NCBI GenBank assembly: GCA_031285245.1
Contig: JAITWN010000082.1
Coordinates: 1-27,596 of the forward strand
Origin: Chromatiales bacterium
GTDB lineage: Bacteria > Pseudomonadota > Gammaproteobacteria > SZUA-140
DNA: 27,596 nt
Direction: 5' to 3'
Part shown: one piece after another, positions 1 to 8,284 of the stretch
How the letters are laid out: every line of letters starts with the position of its first letter
How positions within the stretch are numbered: position 1 is the stretch's first letter
Translations under genes and position numbers: made by a program
The notes under the pieces: model-generated
Seen by the model: the letters and a program-made list of their open reading frames with translations, nothing else
Databases searched by the model: none
What the model was told of the DNA's origin: nothing

Positions 1-57
1 CGCCGCCACGGATGGCTGCGTCCGAGCGGCCAGGATGGCGAAAAGCGTGTCCCCAAA
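1..57 (-). repeat. Structured repeat family A, copy 1 (cut by left edge)
   Basis: Read on the minus strand, this stretch matches the core of the inverted-repeat elements at 10966-11078, 18626-18737 and 23309-23407. It has GGGGACACGC, then a small GCC-atcc-TGGC hairpin, then an inner hairpin with arms GCAGCC/GGCGGC around ATCCGT. The second outer arm would lie left of base 1, so arm complementarity cannot be tested. It is the only copy in the opposite orientation. Function is unknown. Confidence 0.7.
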
Positions 58-102
58 CGCCACTGGCAACGCCGGCTCCAACACAATCACCGCGCTCGAC
101 GC

Positions 103-144
103 AAAAGAAAAAGGGCGCAGAGACCTGCGATCCCCACGCCCTTT
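103..144 (-). terminator. Probable rho-independent terminator downstream of dcd
   Basis: On the minus strand, AAAGGGCG (144-137) pairs with CGCCCTTT (117-110). A short inner hairpin (GCAG, GTCT loop, CTGC) lies between them with a bulge on one side, and the stem runs into a T-rich tract, TTTTTCTTTT (112-103). The site lies about 115 bp past the dcd stop codon in the direction of dcd transcription, so it is the best candidate for ending the mrp/dcd transcript. The large bulge lowers confidence. Confidence 0.5.
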
Positions 145-255
145 AAGGAACCTCTGAAAAACCTCCGTCATTGCGAAGCGAAGCCGAAGCAGTCCACATA
201 GCCGCCTAGATTGCTATGGGGGATTGCCACGGGGCTAACGCCCCTCGCAATGACG
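145..255. repeat. Interspersed repeat family B, copy 1
   Basis: Terminal inverted repeats CGTCATTGCGA (166-176) and TCGCAATGACG (245-255) enclose a segment with further pairing (GAAGCAGTCC and GGATTGCCAC). An outer left part (145-165, AAGGAACCTCTGAAAAACCT and the next base) recurs at 27096-27116 and inverted at 23475-23505. The right end stops five bases short of the dcd stop codon, so the element forms the start of the dcd 3' untranslated region. It resembles a widespread proteobacterial CATTGCGA...GAAGCAATCC repeat as I recall it, which I cannot verify here. Confidence 0.75.
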
Positions 256-259
256 AAAA

Positions 260-826
260 TTAGGCTTTAGGCAGCGTAACCCCAGTCTGCCCTTGATACT
301 TACCACCACGATCGCCGTACGAGGTCTCGCACACCTCATCGGATTCGAAGAACAGCATCTGCGCCACACCTTCGTGAGCGTAGATTTTCGCTGGTAGCGG
401 CGTGGTATTGGAGAACTCCAGCGTCACATGGCCTTCCCACTCCGGCTCGAGCGGCGTCACGTTAACGATGATGCCGCAGCGCGCATAGGTGGATTTACCG
501 AGACACACCACCAGCACATTGCGCGGAATGCGAAAGTACTCCACCGTGCGCGCGAGCGCGAAAGAGTTCGGCGGAATGATGCACACGTCTGAATCCATAT
601 CGACGAAGCTCTGCGGATCAAAGCGCTTCGGATCGACGATGGTACTGTTGATGTTGGTGAAGATCTTGAACTCGCGCGCGCAGCGCACATCGTAGCCGTA
701 GCTCGATGTGCCATAAGAAATCAGCCGCGCACCTTCTTTTTCCTTCACCTGCTGCGGTGCAAACGGCTCGATCATGCCGTGCTTCTGCGCCATTTCGCGG
801 ATCCAGCGATCCGATTTGATCGACAT
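260..826 (-). CDS. dcd: dCTP deaminase
   Basis: Deaminates dCTP to dUTP, feeding dUMP and then dTTP synthesis in the cytoplasm; the family is a homotrimer. The 188-residue protein matches the family over its full length. The nucleotide-binding GKSTYAR segment is at 110-116, and the WEGHVTLEF segment at 130-138 carries the expected catalytic glutamate, E137. The C-terminal tail (KYQGQTG, 176-182) closes over the nucleotide in relatives. The start is set by a strong ribosome-binding site, CAGGAGG, ten bases upstream of ATG. It lies 75 bp downstream of mrp on the same strand and may be cotranscribed. A family B repeat follows immediately, and a T-tailed hairpin lies beyond it. A bifunctional deaminase/dUTPase is less likely, but I cannot fully exclude it by eye. 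Confidence 0.95.
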   Translation of the reverse strand: MSIKSDRWIREMAQKHGMIEPFAPQQVKEKEGARLISYGTSSYGYDVRCAREFKIFTNINSTIVDPKRFDPQSFVDMDSDVCIIPPNSFALARTVEYFRIPRNVLVVCLGKSTYARCGIIVNVTPLEPEWEGHVTLEFSNTTPLPAKIYAHEGVAQMLFFESDEVCETSYGDRGGKYQGQTGVTLPKA

Positions 827-901
827 CTGCTCATACCCTCCTGAAAAAACGGATACCGCACTATCCTCATACGCGCGAGTGATGCAGGCGCCTTCAGGAT
901 T

Positions 902-1993
902 TCAGTTCTGTTCGATCACAATGCTCGGAATCTTCGAGCTGTAATCTTTGGCTTGCAGCGACAGGCGCGCAGCGATGCGGCGCGCGATCTCATGGTAAGC
1001 AAGCGCCACCTGCCCTTGCGGATCGGCGACCACCGTCGGATGGCCTTCATCGACATCTTCGCGAATGCGCAGATCAAGCGGCAACTGCCCGAGGAGTTCA
1101 AGACCATAATCCGCCACCATGCGCGCACCACCGCCCTCGCCGAAGATGGCTTCCTTATGACCGCAGTTGCTACAGATGTGCATGCTCATGTTCTCCACCA
1201 CACCAAGCACCGGCACGTTCACCTTCTCAAACATTTTGAACGCCTTGCGGGCATCAAGCAGCGCGATGTCCTGGGGCGTGGTGACGATGACCGCGCCGCT
1301 TACCGGGATCTTCTGCGCCAGCGTGAGCTGCACATCACCAGTGCCAGGGGGCAGATCGATCACCAAGTAATCGAGCGCGCGCCAGCGCGTTTCGCGCAGC
1401 AGTTGTTCCAGCGCCTGCGTCGCCATCGGGCCACGCCAGATCATCGGGGAATCCTCTTCGATGAGATAGCCGATCGACATCGATTGCAGACCATGTGCAA
1501 GCACCGGCTCCATGGTGTGACCGTCCTGAGATTCAGGGCGCGTCTGCGCGCCAAGCATGCGCGGCTGGCTCGGGCCATAGATATCCGCATCGAGAATACC
1601 AACGGCCGCGCCCTGCGCAGCAAGCGCGAGTGCGAGATTGACCGACGTGGTCGACTTGCCAACACCGCCCTTACCAGAAGCAACAGCGATGATGTTGCGC
1701 ACATTCGCAATCGGCTTGACGCCGCGCTGCACCGCGTGCATTACCGCACGAAAAGAGATCGCGATATCCGCAGATTCCGCGCCGGGCAAAGCCATGACGC
1801 GCTCGCGCAGCGCCGCGCGCAGCGTCTCTTCGTAACCCACGACGGGAAAGCCGAGTTCGACCCGCGCCTTCACGCGGCCGCCATCCACGGCAACCTCGCG
1901 CACTACCCCGGCCGAAGCCAGATCCTTGCCGAGATAAGGATCGACATAGCTGCCGATCGCTGCCTCGACCTGCTGTTTGGCAAGCTGTGACAT
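902..1993 (-). CDS. mrp: Mrp/ApbC-type iron-sulfur cluster carrier ATPase
   Basis: A cytoplasmic P-loop NTPase of the Mrp/NBP35 family that carries [4Fe-4S] clusters to apoproteins. With the start at 1993 the protein has 363 residues, the usual length. An N-terminal MIP18/DUF59-like domain covers about 1-95. The deviant Walker A SGKGGVGKST is at 106-115, followed by DADIYGPSQPRML, DLPPGTGD and the cluster-binding CSNC (C274, C277). The reading frame stays open upstream into the divergent gene, but ATG at 1993 is chosen because the residues after it match the family N-terminus. Only a weak GGA precedes it. It is divergent from metG and upstream of dcd. Fe-S clients in this window would include RsxB, RsxC and Nth, but a direct link is inference. 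Confidence 0.93.
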   Translation of the reverse strand: MSQLAKQQVEAAIGSYVDPYLGKDLASAGVVREVAVDGGRVKARVELGFPVVGYEETLRAALRERVMALPGAESADIAISFRAVMHAVQRGVKPIANVRNIIAVASGKGGVGKSTTSVNLALALAAQGAAVGILDADIYGPSQPRMLGAQTRPESQDGHTMEPVLAHGLQSMSIGYLIEEDSPMIWRGPMATQALEQLLRETRWRALDYLVIDLPPGTGDVQLTLAQKIPVSGAVIVTTPQDIALLDARKAFKMFEKVNVPVLGVVENMSMHICSNCGHKEAIFGEGGGARMVADYGLELLGQLPLDLRIREDVDEGHPTVVADPQGQVALAYHEIARRIAARLSLQAKDYSSKIPSIVIEQN

Positions 1994-2034
1994 CAGAATT
2001 ATCCGCTGAGTAAAATTTTGCGCCGCTTGCTGCG

Positions 2035-2046
2035 GGCAGATCTGCC
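2035..2046. promoter_or_regulatory. 12-bp perfect palindrome in the mrp/metG divergent region
   Basis: GGCAGATCTGCC lies between the divergent mrp and metG starts, 42 bp upstream of the mrp ATG and about 64 bp before the metG -10 box. Position and symmetry would suit an operator for a dimeric regulator, but a 12-bp palindrome can arise by chance, and no second copy was noticed. Confidence 0.25.
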
Positions 2047-2109
2047 TACCCACACTGGAAGCCTGGAAATCGCCCGGCAATTCATCAAAGCAATCGATCG
2101 CGGCTCGGC

Positions 2110-2115
2110 TATAAT
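2110..2115 (+). promoter_or_regulatory. Putative metG -10 box
   Basis: A perfect TATAAT lies 34 bp upstream of the metG ATG in the divergent intergenic region. No convincing -35 hexamer is seen 16-18 bp upstream, so this is a candidate only. The implied leader is about 25-30 nt. Confidence 0.45.
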
Positions 2116-2149
2116 AACGCATTTTTCCCCGGGAACTTACGTAAAGACG

Positions 2150-4273
2150 ATGGCCACAGCACCCATGATCGATGCGCGCAGAAAGATGCTGGTCACCAGC
2201 GCCCTGCCCTATGCCAATGGCCCAATTCATCTCGGCCATCTGGTCGAATACGTCCAGACCGACATCTGGGTCAGATTTCAAAAAATGCGTGGTCATGAGT
2301 GCTATTACGTCTGCGCCGATGACACGCATGGCACGCCCGTCATGCTGCGCGCCGAGCAGGAAGGCATCGCGCCCGAAGCACTCATCGCGCGCATGCAGCG
2401 CGAGCATCTGCGCGATTTCACCGCTTTCGGCATCGGCTTCGATCACTACCACTCGACCAACTCCGAAGAAAGCCGGAGCTTATCGCAGGATATCTACCGG
2501 CGACTGAAGGCACGCGGGCTGATCGAGATTCGCCCCATCGAACAGCTGTACGATCCGGTGCGCGAGATGTTCCTGCCCGATCGTTACATCAAGGGCGAAT
2601 GTCCGCGTTGCCACGCGCGCGATCAGTACGGCGATTCCTGCGAACAGTGCGGCGCGACTTACGATCCGACCGAGCTCATCGACCCAGTGTCCGCGATCTC
2701 TGGCGCGAAACCGGTGCGCCGTCAATCCGAACATCATTTCTTTCGTTTGGGCGCATGCCGCGAATTTCTCGAAGACTGGCTGCGCAGCGGCCGTGAACGC
2801 AGGGGCGGCAAAGCCGGCGCGCCGCTGCAAGCCGAAGCCGCGAATAAAATCGAAGAGTGGTTCAAGAGCGGCTTACGTGATTGGGACATCTCACGCGATG
2901 CACCGTACTTCGGTTTTGAGATCCCGGACGCCCCAGGCAAATATCTCTACGTCTGGCTGGATGCGCCGATCGGCTACATGGCGAGCTTCAAAGCGCTCTG
3001 TGCGCAGCGCGGCATTGATTTCAACGCTTTCTGGGAAGCAGGTAGCGATGCCGAGCTCTATCACTTCATCGGCAAGGACATACTCTATTTCCACGCTTTG
3101 TTCTGGCCGGCGACGCTGCATTTCTCGGGCTATCGCACGCCCGATCGCATCAACGTGCATGGCTTTCTCACCGTCAACGGCCAGAAGATGTCGAAGTCAC
3201 GCGGTACGTTCATCACGGCCGAATCTTTCGTCAAACACATCGAGCCGGAATACCTGCGCTACTACCTGGCGGCAAAACTCAATGACCGCATCGAAGACAT
3301 CGATCTCAACTTCGATGACTTCCTTGCGCGCGTCAACAGCGATCTCGTCGGCAAGTTCATCAACATCGCGAGCCGCACCGCCGGCTTCATCACCACGCGT
3401 TTTGCAGGCCGGTTGACTGCCGATCTCACCGAGCGTGACCGCGCGTTGCTTAAGACCGTGCAGGATGCCGCGCCAGGGCTTACGCGCTGCTACGAGGAAC
3501 GCCGCTATGGTGAAGCACTGCGCCAGATCATGGAGCTCGCCGACCTCACCAATGCCTATGTCAACGACGAGCAGCCGTGGGCACGCATCAAGGAAGCCGG
3601 CGCCGAGCAGAGGGTCCAACAAGCCTGTTCGACGGCGCTCAACGCCTTTCGCCTGCTGACGCTTTATCTCAAGCCGGTGATCCCGCGCATTGCGGCGGCC
3701 GTGGAAGAGTTTCTGGGCATCGCGCCGCTGCGCTGGGCAGATGCTGGGGAACTCCTCGGCGCACACCTTGTCAGACCCTACGCCCATTTGGCACAGCGTG
3801 TAGAAAAACAACAAATCGCCGCTTTGCTGGTAGCACAGGGACAGGGAACCGTGGCGCAGGTATCAGCGCCTGCACCGGCAGTAGCCGACGCCAAGAACGG
3901 CAAGACGCCGAAAAAAGGCAGCGAACAAACAGCCGCCAGCACCGTAGCCATCACCGCCGAAGAATTTGCGCGTATCGATCTGCGCGTGGCGTTGATCGTC
4001 GATGCAAAAGCCGTAGAGGGTGCCGATAAGCTGCTTGAGCTTACGCTCGATCTCGGTGAAGGCGGAAGACGCACGGTCTTCGCGGGTATCAAGTCGAAGT
4101 ATGCACCGCAAGACATCATTGGACGTCACACGGTCATGGTCGCCAACCTTACACCGCGCAAGATGCGTTTTGGCGTCTCCGAAGGCATGGTGCTTGCTGC
4201 TGGAGCGGGCGACGGTGATCTGTGGTTGATTGAGCCCGAGACCGGAGCGCGCGCCGGGATGAAGGTAAAGTAG
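2150..4273 (+). CDS. metG: Methionyl-tRNA synthetase
   Basis: A class I aminoacyl-tRNA synthetase charging tRNA-Met with methionine in the cytoplasm. From ATG 2150 it has 707 residues. The HLGH signature is at 27-30, a zinc knuckle of four cysteines at C151, C154, C164 and C167, and KMSKS at 346-350. A linker rich in lysine and alanine leads to a C-terminal Trbp111-like tRNA-binding domain from about residue 605 (FARIDLRVA to the end), the dimerising form of MetRS. The frame is open upstream to 2018, but family alignment starts near MLVTSALPYANG, so 2150 is preferred; a TATAAT lies 34 bp before it. A small basic insertion (about 10 residues, RERRGGKAGA) precedes the EANKIEEW segment. It is divergent from mrp and ends 48 bp before rsxA. 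Confidence 0.96.
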   Translation: MATAPMIDARRKMLVTSALPYANGPIHLGHLVEYVQTDIWVRFQKMRGHECYYVCADDTHGTPVMLRAEQEGIAPEALIARMQREHLRDFTAFGIGFDHYHSTNSEESRSLSQDIYRRLKARGLIEIRPIEQLYDPVREMFLPDRYIKGECPRCHARDQYGDSCEQCGATYDPTELIDPVSAISGAKPVRRQSEHHFFRLGACREFLEDWLRSGRERRGGKAGAPLQAEAANKIEEWFKSGLRDWDISRDAPYFGFEIPDAPGKYLYVWLDAPIGYMASFKALCAQRGIDFNAFWEAGSDAELYHFIGKDILYFHALFWPATLHFSGYRTPDRINVHGFLTVNGQKMSKSRGTFITAESFVKHIEPEYLRYYLAAKLNDRIEDIDLNFDDFLARVNSDLVGKFINIASRTAGFITTRFAGRLTADLTERDRALLKTVQDAAPGLTRCYEERRYGEALRQIMELADLTNAYVNDEQPWARIKEAGAEQRVQQACSTALNAFRLLTLYLKPVIPRIAAAVEEFLGIAPLRWADAGELLGAHLVRPYAHLAQRVEKQQIAALLVAQGQGTVAQVSAPAPAVADAKNGKTPKKGSEQTAASTVAITAEEFARIDLRVALIVDAKAVEGADKLLELTLDLGEGGRRTVFAGIKSKYAPQDIIGRHTVMVANLTPRKMRFGVSEGMVLAAGAGDGDLWLIEPETGARAGMKVK

Positions 4274-4321
4274 CCAGATTGCGGGTAGAATAGCGAGCGA
4301 TATTCAAAGAGGTTCTGTTAG

Positions 4322-4903
4322 ATGAGCGAATACCTGCTGATCCTCCTCAGCACCATCTTGGTGAACAACTTCATATTGGTGAAGTTCCTCGGCTTGTGCC
4401 CGTTCATGGGCGTCTCGCGCAAGCTCGAAACCGCTACCGGCATGGCGCTCGCGACCACCTTCGTGGTCACGCTCTCATCAGTATGCAGCTACCTCATCAA
4501 CAGTTACCTGCTTGCGCCACTTGGGCTTGAGTACCTGCGTACCATCACTTTCATATTGGTGATCGCGGCGGTGGTGCAGTTCACTGAAATGGTGATTCGC
4601 AAAACCAGCCCGCTGCTTTATCAGCTGCTCGGCATCTTTCTGCCCCTCATCACCACCAACTGCGCGGTGCTCGGCGTTGCGCTCCTGATCGTGAACCAAG
4701 ATCTCAATTTCATCAAAGCCGCGCTCTACGGCTTCGGCGCCTCGGTAGGATTTTCGATGGTGCTGATCATGTTTGCCTCGATGCGTGAGCGCATCACTGT
4801 CGCTGATGTCCCCGTCGCTTTCCGTGGGCCAGCCATCGCGCTGGTCACGGCCAGCCTGATGTCGCTGACGTTCATGGGCTTCTCCGGCCTGATCAAAGGC
4901 TAG
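4322..4903 (+). CDS. rsxA: Electron transport complex subunit RsxA/RnfA
   Basis: An integral membrane subunit of the Rsx/Rnf complex, which moves electrons from NADH across the inner membrane; Rsx in E. coli keeps SoxR reduced. The 193-residue protein is almost entirely hydrophobic, consistent with six membrane segments. C26 in GLCPFMG and C114 in TTNCAVLG are the conserved pair that, with the matching pair in RsxE, holds an intramembrane Fe-S cluster in Rnf structures. AGAGG nine bases before ATG is a good ribosome-binding site. It is the first gene of rsxABCDGE-nth. The 48-bp gap from metG contains a TAGAAT (4286-4291) without a clear -35, so readthrough from metG is possible. Confidence 0.95.
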   Translation: MSEYLLILLSTILVNNFILVKFLGLCPFMGVSRKLETATGMALATTFVVTLSSVCSYLINSYLLAPLGLEYLRTITFILVIAAVVQFTEMVIRKTSPLLYQLLGIFLPLITTNCAVLGVALLIVNQDLNFIKAALYGFGASVGFSMVLIMFASMRERITVADVPVAFRGPAIALVTASLMSLTFMGFSGLIKG

Positions 4904-4906
4904 GGC

Positions 4907-5485
4907 GTGCTTTCCGCCGTTCTCATTCTGAGCGGGCTCGCCGTGCTGTTCGGCGCGATCCTTGGTTATGCCGCGATCCGCTTCAAGGTCGAAGGCGATC
5001 CAATGATCGAAAAGATCGACGCGATCCTGCCCCAGACGCAATGCGGTCAGTGTGGCTTCCCAGGCTGCCGGCCTTATGCTACTGCCATCGCTGGCGGCAA
5101 CGCCGATATCAACCGCTGTCCGCCTGGTGGCGAAGCCACCATCATCGCACTCGCCAATCTGCTCGATCGCGAGATCAAACCGCTCGATCCGGAAAACGGT
5201 GAGATCAAACCGAAAATGGTGGCGCTCATCGACGAACAGCGCTGCATCGGCTGCACGCTCTGCATCCAGGCCTGCCCGGTCGATGCCATCATCGGCGCTG
5301 CCAAGCAGATGCACACCGTCATCGCCGAAGAATGCACCGGCTGCGATCTGTGCCGCCCGCCGTGCCCGGCTGACTGTATCGCCATGGTGCCGGTCAAACA
5401 GGACATCCGCACTTGGAAGTGGCCTTCCCCCGACATGCCGAAAAAAATAGATCCGCCTAAAAAAGCGGCGGTAAATGCCCTGTGA
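4907..5485 (+). CDS. rsxB: Electron transport complex subunit RsxB/RnfB (ferredoxin-like)
   Basis: The Fe-S electron-transfer subunit of Rsx/Rnf, anchored by one N-terminal membrane helix (about 3-24). A cysteine cluster at C46, C49, C54 and C71 forms the 4Fe-4S domain typical of RnfB. Two ferredoxin-type motifs follow: C113/C116/C119/C123 and C143/C146/C149/C153, with C157 also present. At 192 residues it is of normal length. The start is GTG 4907, four bases after the rsxA stop. No ATG fits the membrane anchor, so the GTG start is well supported. Its end overlaps rsxC by four bases (GTGA), indicating translational coupling. Confidence 0.95.
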   Translation: MLSAVLILSGLAVLFGAILGYAAIRFKVEGDPMIEKIDAILPQTQCGQCGFPGCRPYATAIAGGNADINRCPPGGEATIIALANLLDREIKPLDPENGEIKPKMVALIDEQRCIGCTLCIQACPVDAIIGAAKQMHTVIAEECTGCDLCRPPCPADCIAMVPVKQDIRTWKWPSPDMPKKIDPPKKAAVNAL

Positions 5486-7137
5486 ACGCACGCCTGTCTG
5501 AAAAATTCCGCCTGTGGCGCTTCCCGGGTGGCATACACCCCGAGCAGAACAAATCATCATCGACTGAAACTCCGATCGAAGCAGGCCGCATCCCGCCGCG
5601 CCTCATCCTGCCGCTGCATCAGCACATCGGCGAGCCTGCTGAGCCACTGTTCACCGTGGGCGAACGCGTACTCAAAGGGCAAGCAGTGGCGCGTGCCAAT
5701 GGCTATGTCAGCGCGCCGGTCCATGCACCCACCTCGGGCACCGTGATTGCGATCGGCGACTACCCTGTGCCGCATCCCTCGGGCATGTCAGCACCTTGCA
5801 TGGTGATCGAGCCCGACGGCGAAGACCGCTGGGTCGATCACGACAGCGTCGCCGATTACCGCAATCTCGATCCGGCTGCGCTGCGCAACATCATTCGCGA
5901 AGCAGGCATCGTCGGCCTCGGTGGCGCGGGCTTTCCGACGTTCATCAAACTCAACCCCGGCCATAACAAAGCCATCGATACGTTGATCCTCAACGGCGCC
6001 GAATGCGAACCCTATATCACCTGCGATGACATGCTGATGCGTGAACGCGCGGCGGAAGTCGTCAGCGGACTCGCCATCGCTGCCCATGCCTTGCAAGCGC
6101 GCGAATCGGTCATCGGCATCGAGGACAACAAGCCGCAAGCCTTGCACGCCATGCGCGAAGCGGCGCGCAGCTATCCGAATATGCGCGTAGTGGAAATACC
6201 GACGCTGTATCCTTCAGGCGATTCCAAACTGCTGGCGAAAATCCTCACCGGCAAGGAAGTGCCGAGCAACAAGCTCAGCCTGCACGTCGGGCTGACCTGT
6301 ATCAACGTCGGCACCACCTATGCGGTGCACCGCGCCATCCATCATGGCGAGCCGCTGATGTCACGCATCGTCACCGTCACCGGCGGCGCAGTCGGCGCAC
6401 CACGCAATCTTGATGCGCTCATCGGCACACCGATGGACGAACTGCTCGCGCAGTGCGCAACCCGCATGGACCGTATCGAACGGCTGGTGATGGGCGGCTC
6501 GATGATGGGTTTCGCCATGCATCGCGCCGATCTGCCGCTGATCAAAACCACCAACTGCATCATCGCTGCCGCGGCCGCTGAAGTGCCGCGGCCCCAGCCG
6601 GTGATGCCCTGCATCCGCTGCGGCGCCTGCTCCGACGCCTGCCCTATGAGCCTGATGCCGCAACAGCTCTACTGGTTTGCGAAATCCAAGGAGCTGGAAA
6701 AAGCGCAGAAATACGATTTGTTCGACTGCATCGAGTGCGGCGCCTGCTCTTACGTGTGCCCGAGCAATATTCCTCTGGTACAGTACTTCCGCTACGCGAA
6801 GGGCGACATCTGGACTCAGGAGAGCGAGAAGGAAAAAGCTGGCATCGCCCGTCGTCGCTTTGATGCCCGCCAAGCACGCGTCGAACGCGAGAAAGCCGAG
6901 AAAGAAGCCAAGCGTCAGCAGAAAAAAGCGGCGCTCGACATGGCGAACGCCCGTGAGCGCGGAGAGGCCCAAGCGCAGTCCGCCATGCAACGCGCAGAAG
7001 CGCGGCGCGATGCCGCTATGCAGGAAGCAGGCAAGCGCTGGGGCGCGCAGCCGCCCACCGCCCCGGAAAGCTCCGCGCCAGATAAAACAGCGAGCGCCGA
7101 GCCAGATAAAAACGAACCGGCGCAGAAGAACGACTGA
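5482..7137 (+). CDS. rsxC: Electron transport complex subunit RsxC/RnfC
   Basis: The peripheral NADH- and FMN-binding entry subunit of Rsx/Rnf. The GLGGAGFPT glycine-rich loop characteristic of RnfC is present in the first third. Two [4Fe-4S] motifs follow, at C377/C380/C383/C387 and C416/C419/C422/C426. Beyond about residue 455 comes an Ala/Lys/Arg/Glu-rich, probably coiled, tail ending in a Pro/Ala/Asp-rich stretch. Such tails vary in length among RsxC proteins, and at 551 residues this one is shorter than the E. coli protein. The start is GTG 5482, overlapping the rsxB stop in GTGA. Confidence 0.95.
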   Translation: MNARLSEKFRLWRFPGGIHPEQNKSSSTETPIEAGRIPPRLILPLHQHIGEPAEPLFTVGERVLKGQAVARANGYVSAPVHAPTSGTVIAIGDYPVPHPSGMSAPCMVIEPDGEDRWVDHDSVADYRNLDPAALRNIIREAGIVGLGGAGFPTFIKLNPGHNKAIDTLILNGAECEPYITCDDMLMRERAAEVVSGLAIAAHALQARESVIGIEDNKPQALHAMREAARSYPNMRVVEIPTLYPSGDSKLLAKILTGKEVPSNKLSLHVGLTCINVGTTYAVHRAIHHGEPLMSRIVTVTGGAVGAPRNLDALIGTPMDELLAQCATRMDRIERLVMGGSMMGFAMHRADLPLIKTTNCIIAAAAAEVPRPQPVMPCIRCGACSDACPMSLMPQQLYWFAKSKELEKAQKYDLFDCIECGACSYVCPSNIPLVQYFRYAKGDIWTQESEKEKAGIARRRFDARQARVEREKAEKEAKRQQKKAALDMANARERGEAQAQSAMQRAEARRDAAMQEAGKRWGAQPPTAPESSAPDKTASAEPDKNEPAQKND

Positions 7138-7182
7138 CCGGTAATAAACGAACCCCCGGACGCCAGTGACCGAAAACCGGGC

Positions 7183-8280
7183 ATGCGCCTGGCCAACCTG
7201 ATACAACTCGATATGCCGTTAAACACAGCGACTTCGCCTCACGCCAAAGCCCCCATCACGGTCAGCACCGTGATGCTCCAGGTAGCCCTCGCGCTCATTC
7301 CAGGCCTCATCGCCTATGTATGGTTCTTCGGCTGGGGCGTGGTGATCAATATCTTCATCGCCGTCGTCACCGCGCTAATCGCTGAAGGCGTGATGCTGCG
7401 CATACGCCGCCAGCCAGTGGGGATGTATCTCGCGGATCTCAGCGCCGTGGTCACCGCACTGCTACTCGCTCTCGCCCTACCCCCGACCTTGCCCTGGGAA
7501 ATCACCGTCACCGGCACGCTGTTCGCCATCGTCATCGCCAAGCAGCTTTATGGCGGTCTCGGCTACAACCCCTTCAATCCGGCGATGGTCGGCTATGTGG
7601 TGCTGTTGATCTCTTTCCCGCGCGAGATGACTGTCTGGGTGCCGGTGGTATCGATGAGCGAATATCCGCTCAACTTTCTCGAATATGCCAGCATGATTTT
7701 CACTGGCAAACTACCGGCGGGAATCTCAATCGATGCGATCACGGAAGCAACCCCGCTTGACTCCCTGCGCATTCACTTGGGCCTTGGCAGCTCAGTGGCA
7801 GACATCCGCGCCACCTTTGGCATCGATGAAGAAACCAGCCGTTTGCTGAGCGTGGTGCCGATCTTCGGCATGTTTGGCGGCAAGGGCTGGGAATGGGTGA
7901 ACGCTGGCTTCCTCATCGGTGGCCTGTGGCTGATCTACAAACGCATCATCAGCTGGCATATCCCGGTGGCGGTGCTCGGCGCGCTGATGGCGATATCGCT
8001 GGTGTTTTATCTGTTTGAGCCCGCGCGTTATGCCTCGCCGATGTTCCATCTGTTCAGCGGCGCGGCCATGCTCGGCGCGTTCTTCATCGCCACTGATCCA
8101 GTCACCGCCGCAGCCAGCCCGAGCGGCCGCTTGCTCTACGGTGCGGGCATCGGCATTCTGCTCTACGTCATTCGCACCTGGGGTGGTTACCCTGATGCTG
8201 TCGCCTTCGCGGTATTGATGATGAACATGGTGGTCCCGCTGATCGACGATCACTTCAAACCGCGCGTATTCGGGCACTGA
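7183..8280 (+). CDS. rsxD: Electron transport complex subunit RsxD/RnfD
   Basis: An integral membrane flavoprotein of Rsx/Rnf; RnfD carries FMN linked covalently through threonine. The 365-residue protein has many hydrophobic helices. The likely FMN attachment residue is T190 in the EATPLDS segment. That segment differs from the commoner SGATPLD, so the attachment should be treated as probable. ATG 7183 is the upstream start. Alignment of TSPHAKAP with the family N-terminus would also suit ATG 7213, giving a protein ten residues shorter, and neither has a strong ribosome-binding site. It lies 45 bp after rsxC and four bases before rsxG. Confidence 0.94.
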   Translation: MRLANLIQLDMPLNTATSPHAKAPITVSTVMLQVALALIPGLIAYVWFFGWGVVINIFIAVVTALIAEGVMLRIRRQPVGMYLADLSAVVTALLLALALPPTLPWEITVTGTLFAIVIAKQLYGGLGYNPFNPAMVGYVVLLISFPREMTVWVPVVSMSEYPLNFLEYASMIFTGKLPAGISIDAITEATPLDSLRIHLGLGSSVADIRATFGIDEETSRLLSVVPIFGMFGGKGWEWVNAGFLIGGLWLIYKRIISWHIPVAVLGALMAISLVFYLFEPARYASPMFHLFSGAAMLGAFFIATDPVTAAASPSGRLLYGAGIGILLYVIRTWGGYPDAVAFAVLMMNMVVPLIDDHFKPRVFGH

Positions 8281-8284
8281 AGCC

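Noticed and set aside
953..1990. Long open frame (345 codons) on the plus strand opposite mrp
   Set aside because: It mirrors the mrp coding strand. The translation is His/Arg-rich with no recognisable domain, as expected for a shadow frame in GC-rich DNA.
4478..5560. 360-codon minus-strand frame opposite rsxA and rsxB
   Set aside because: It runs across two well-supported genes and has the composition of antisense GC-rich DNA, with no family match.
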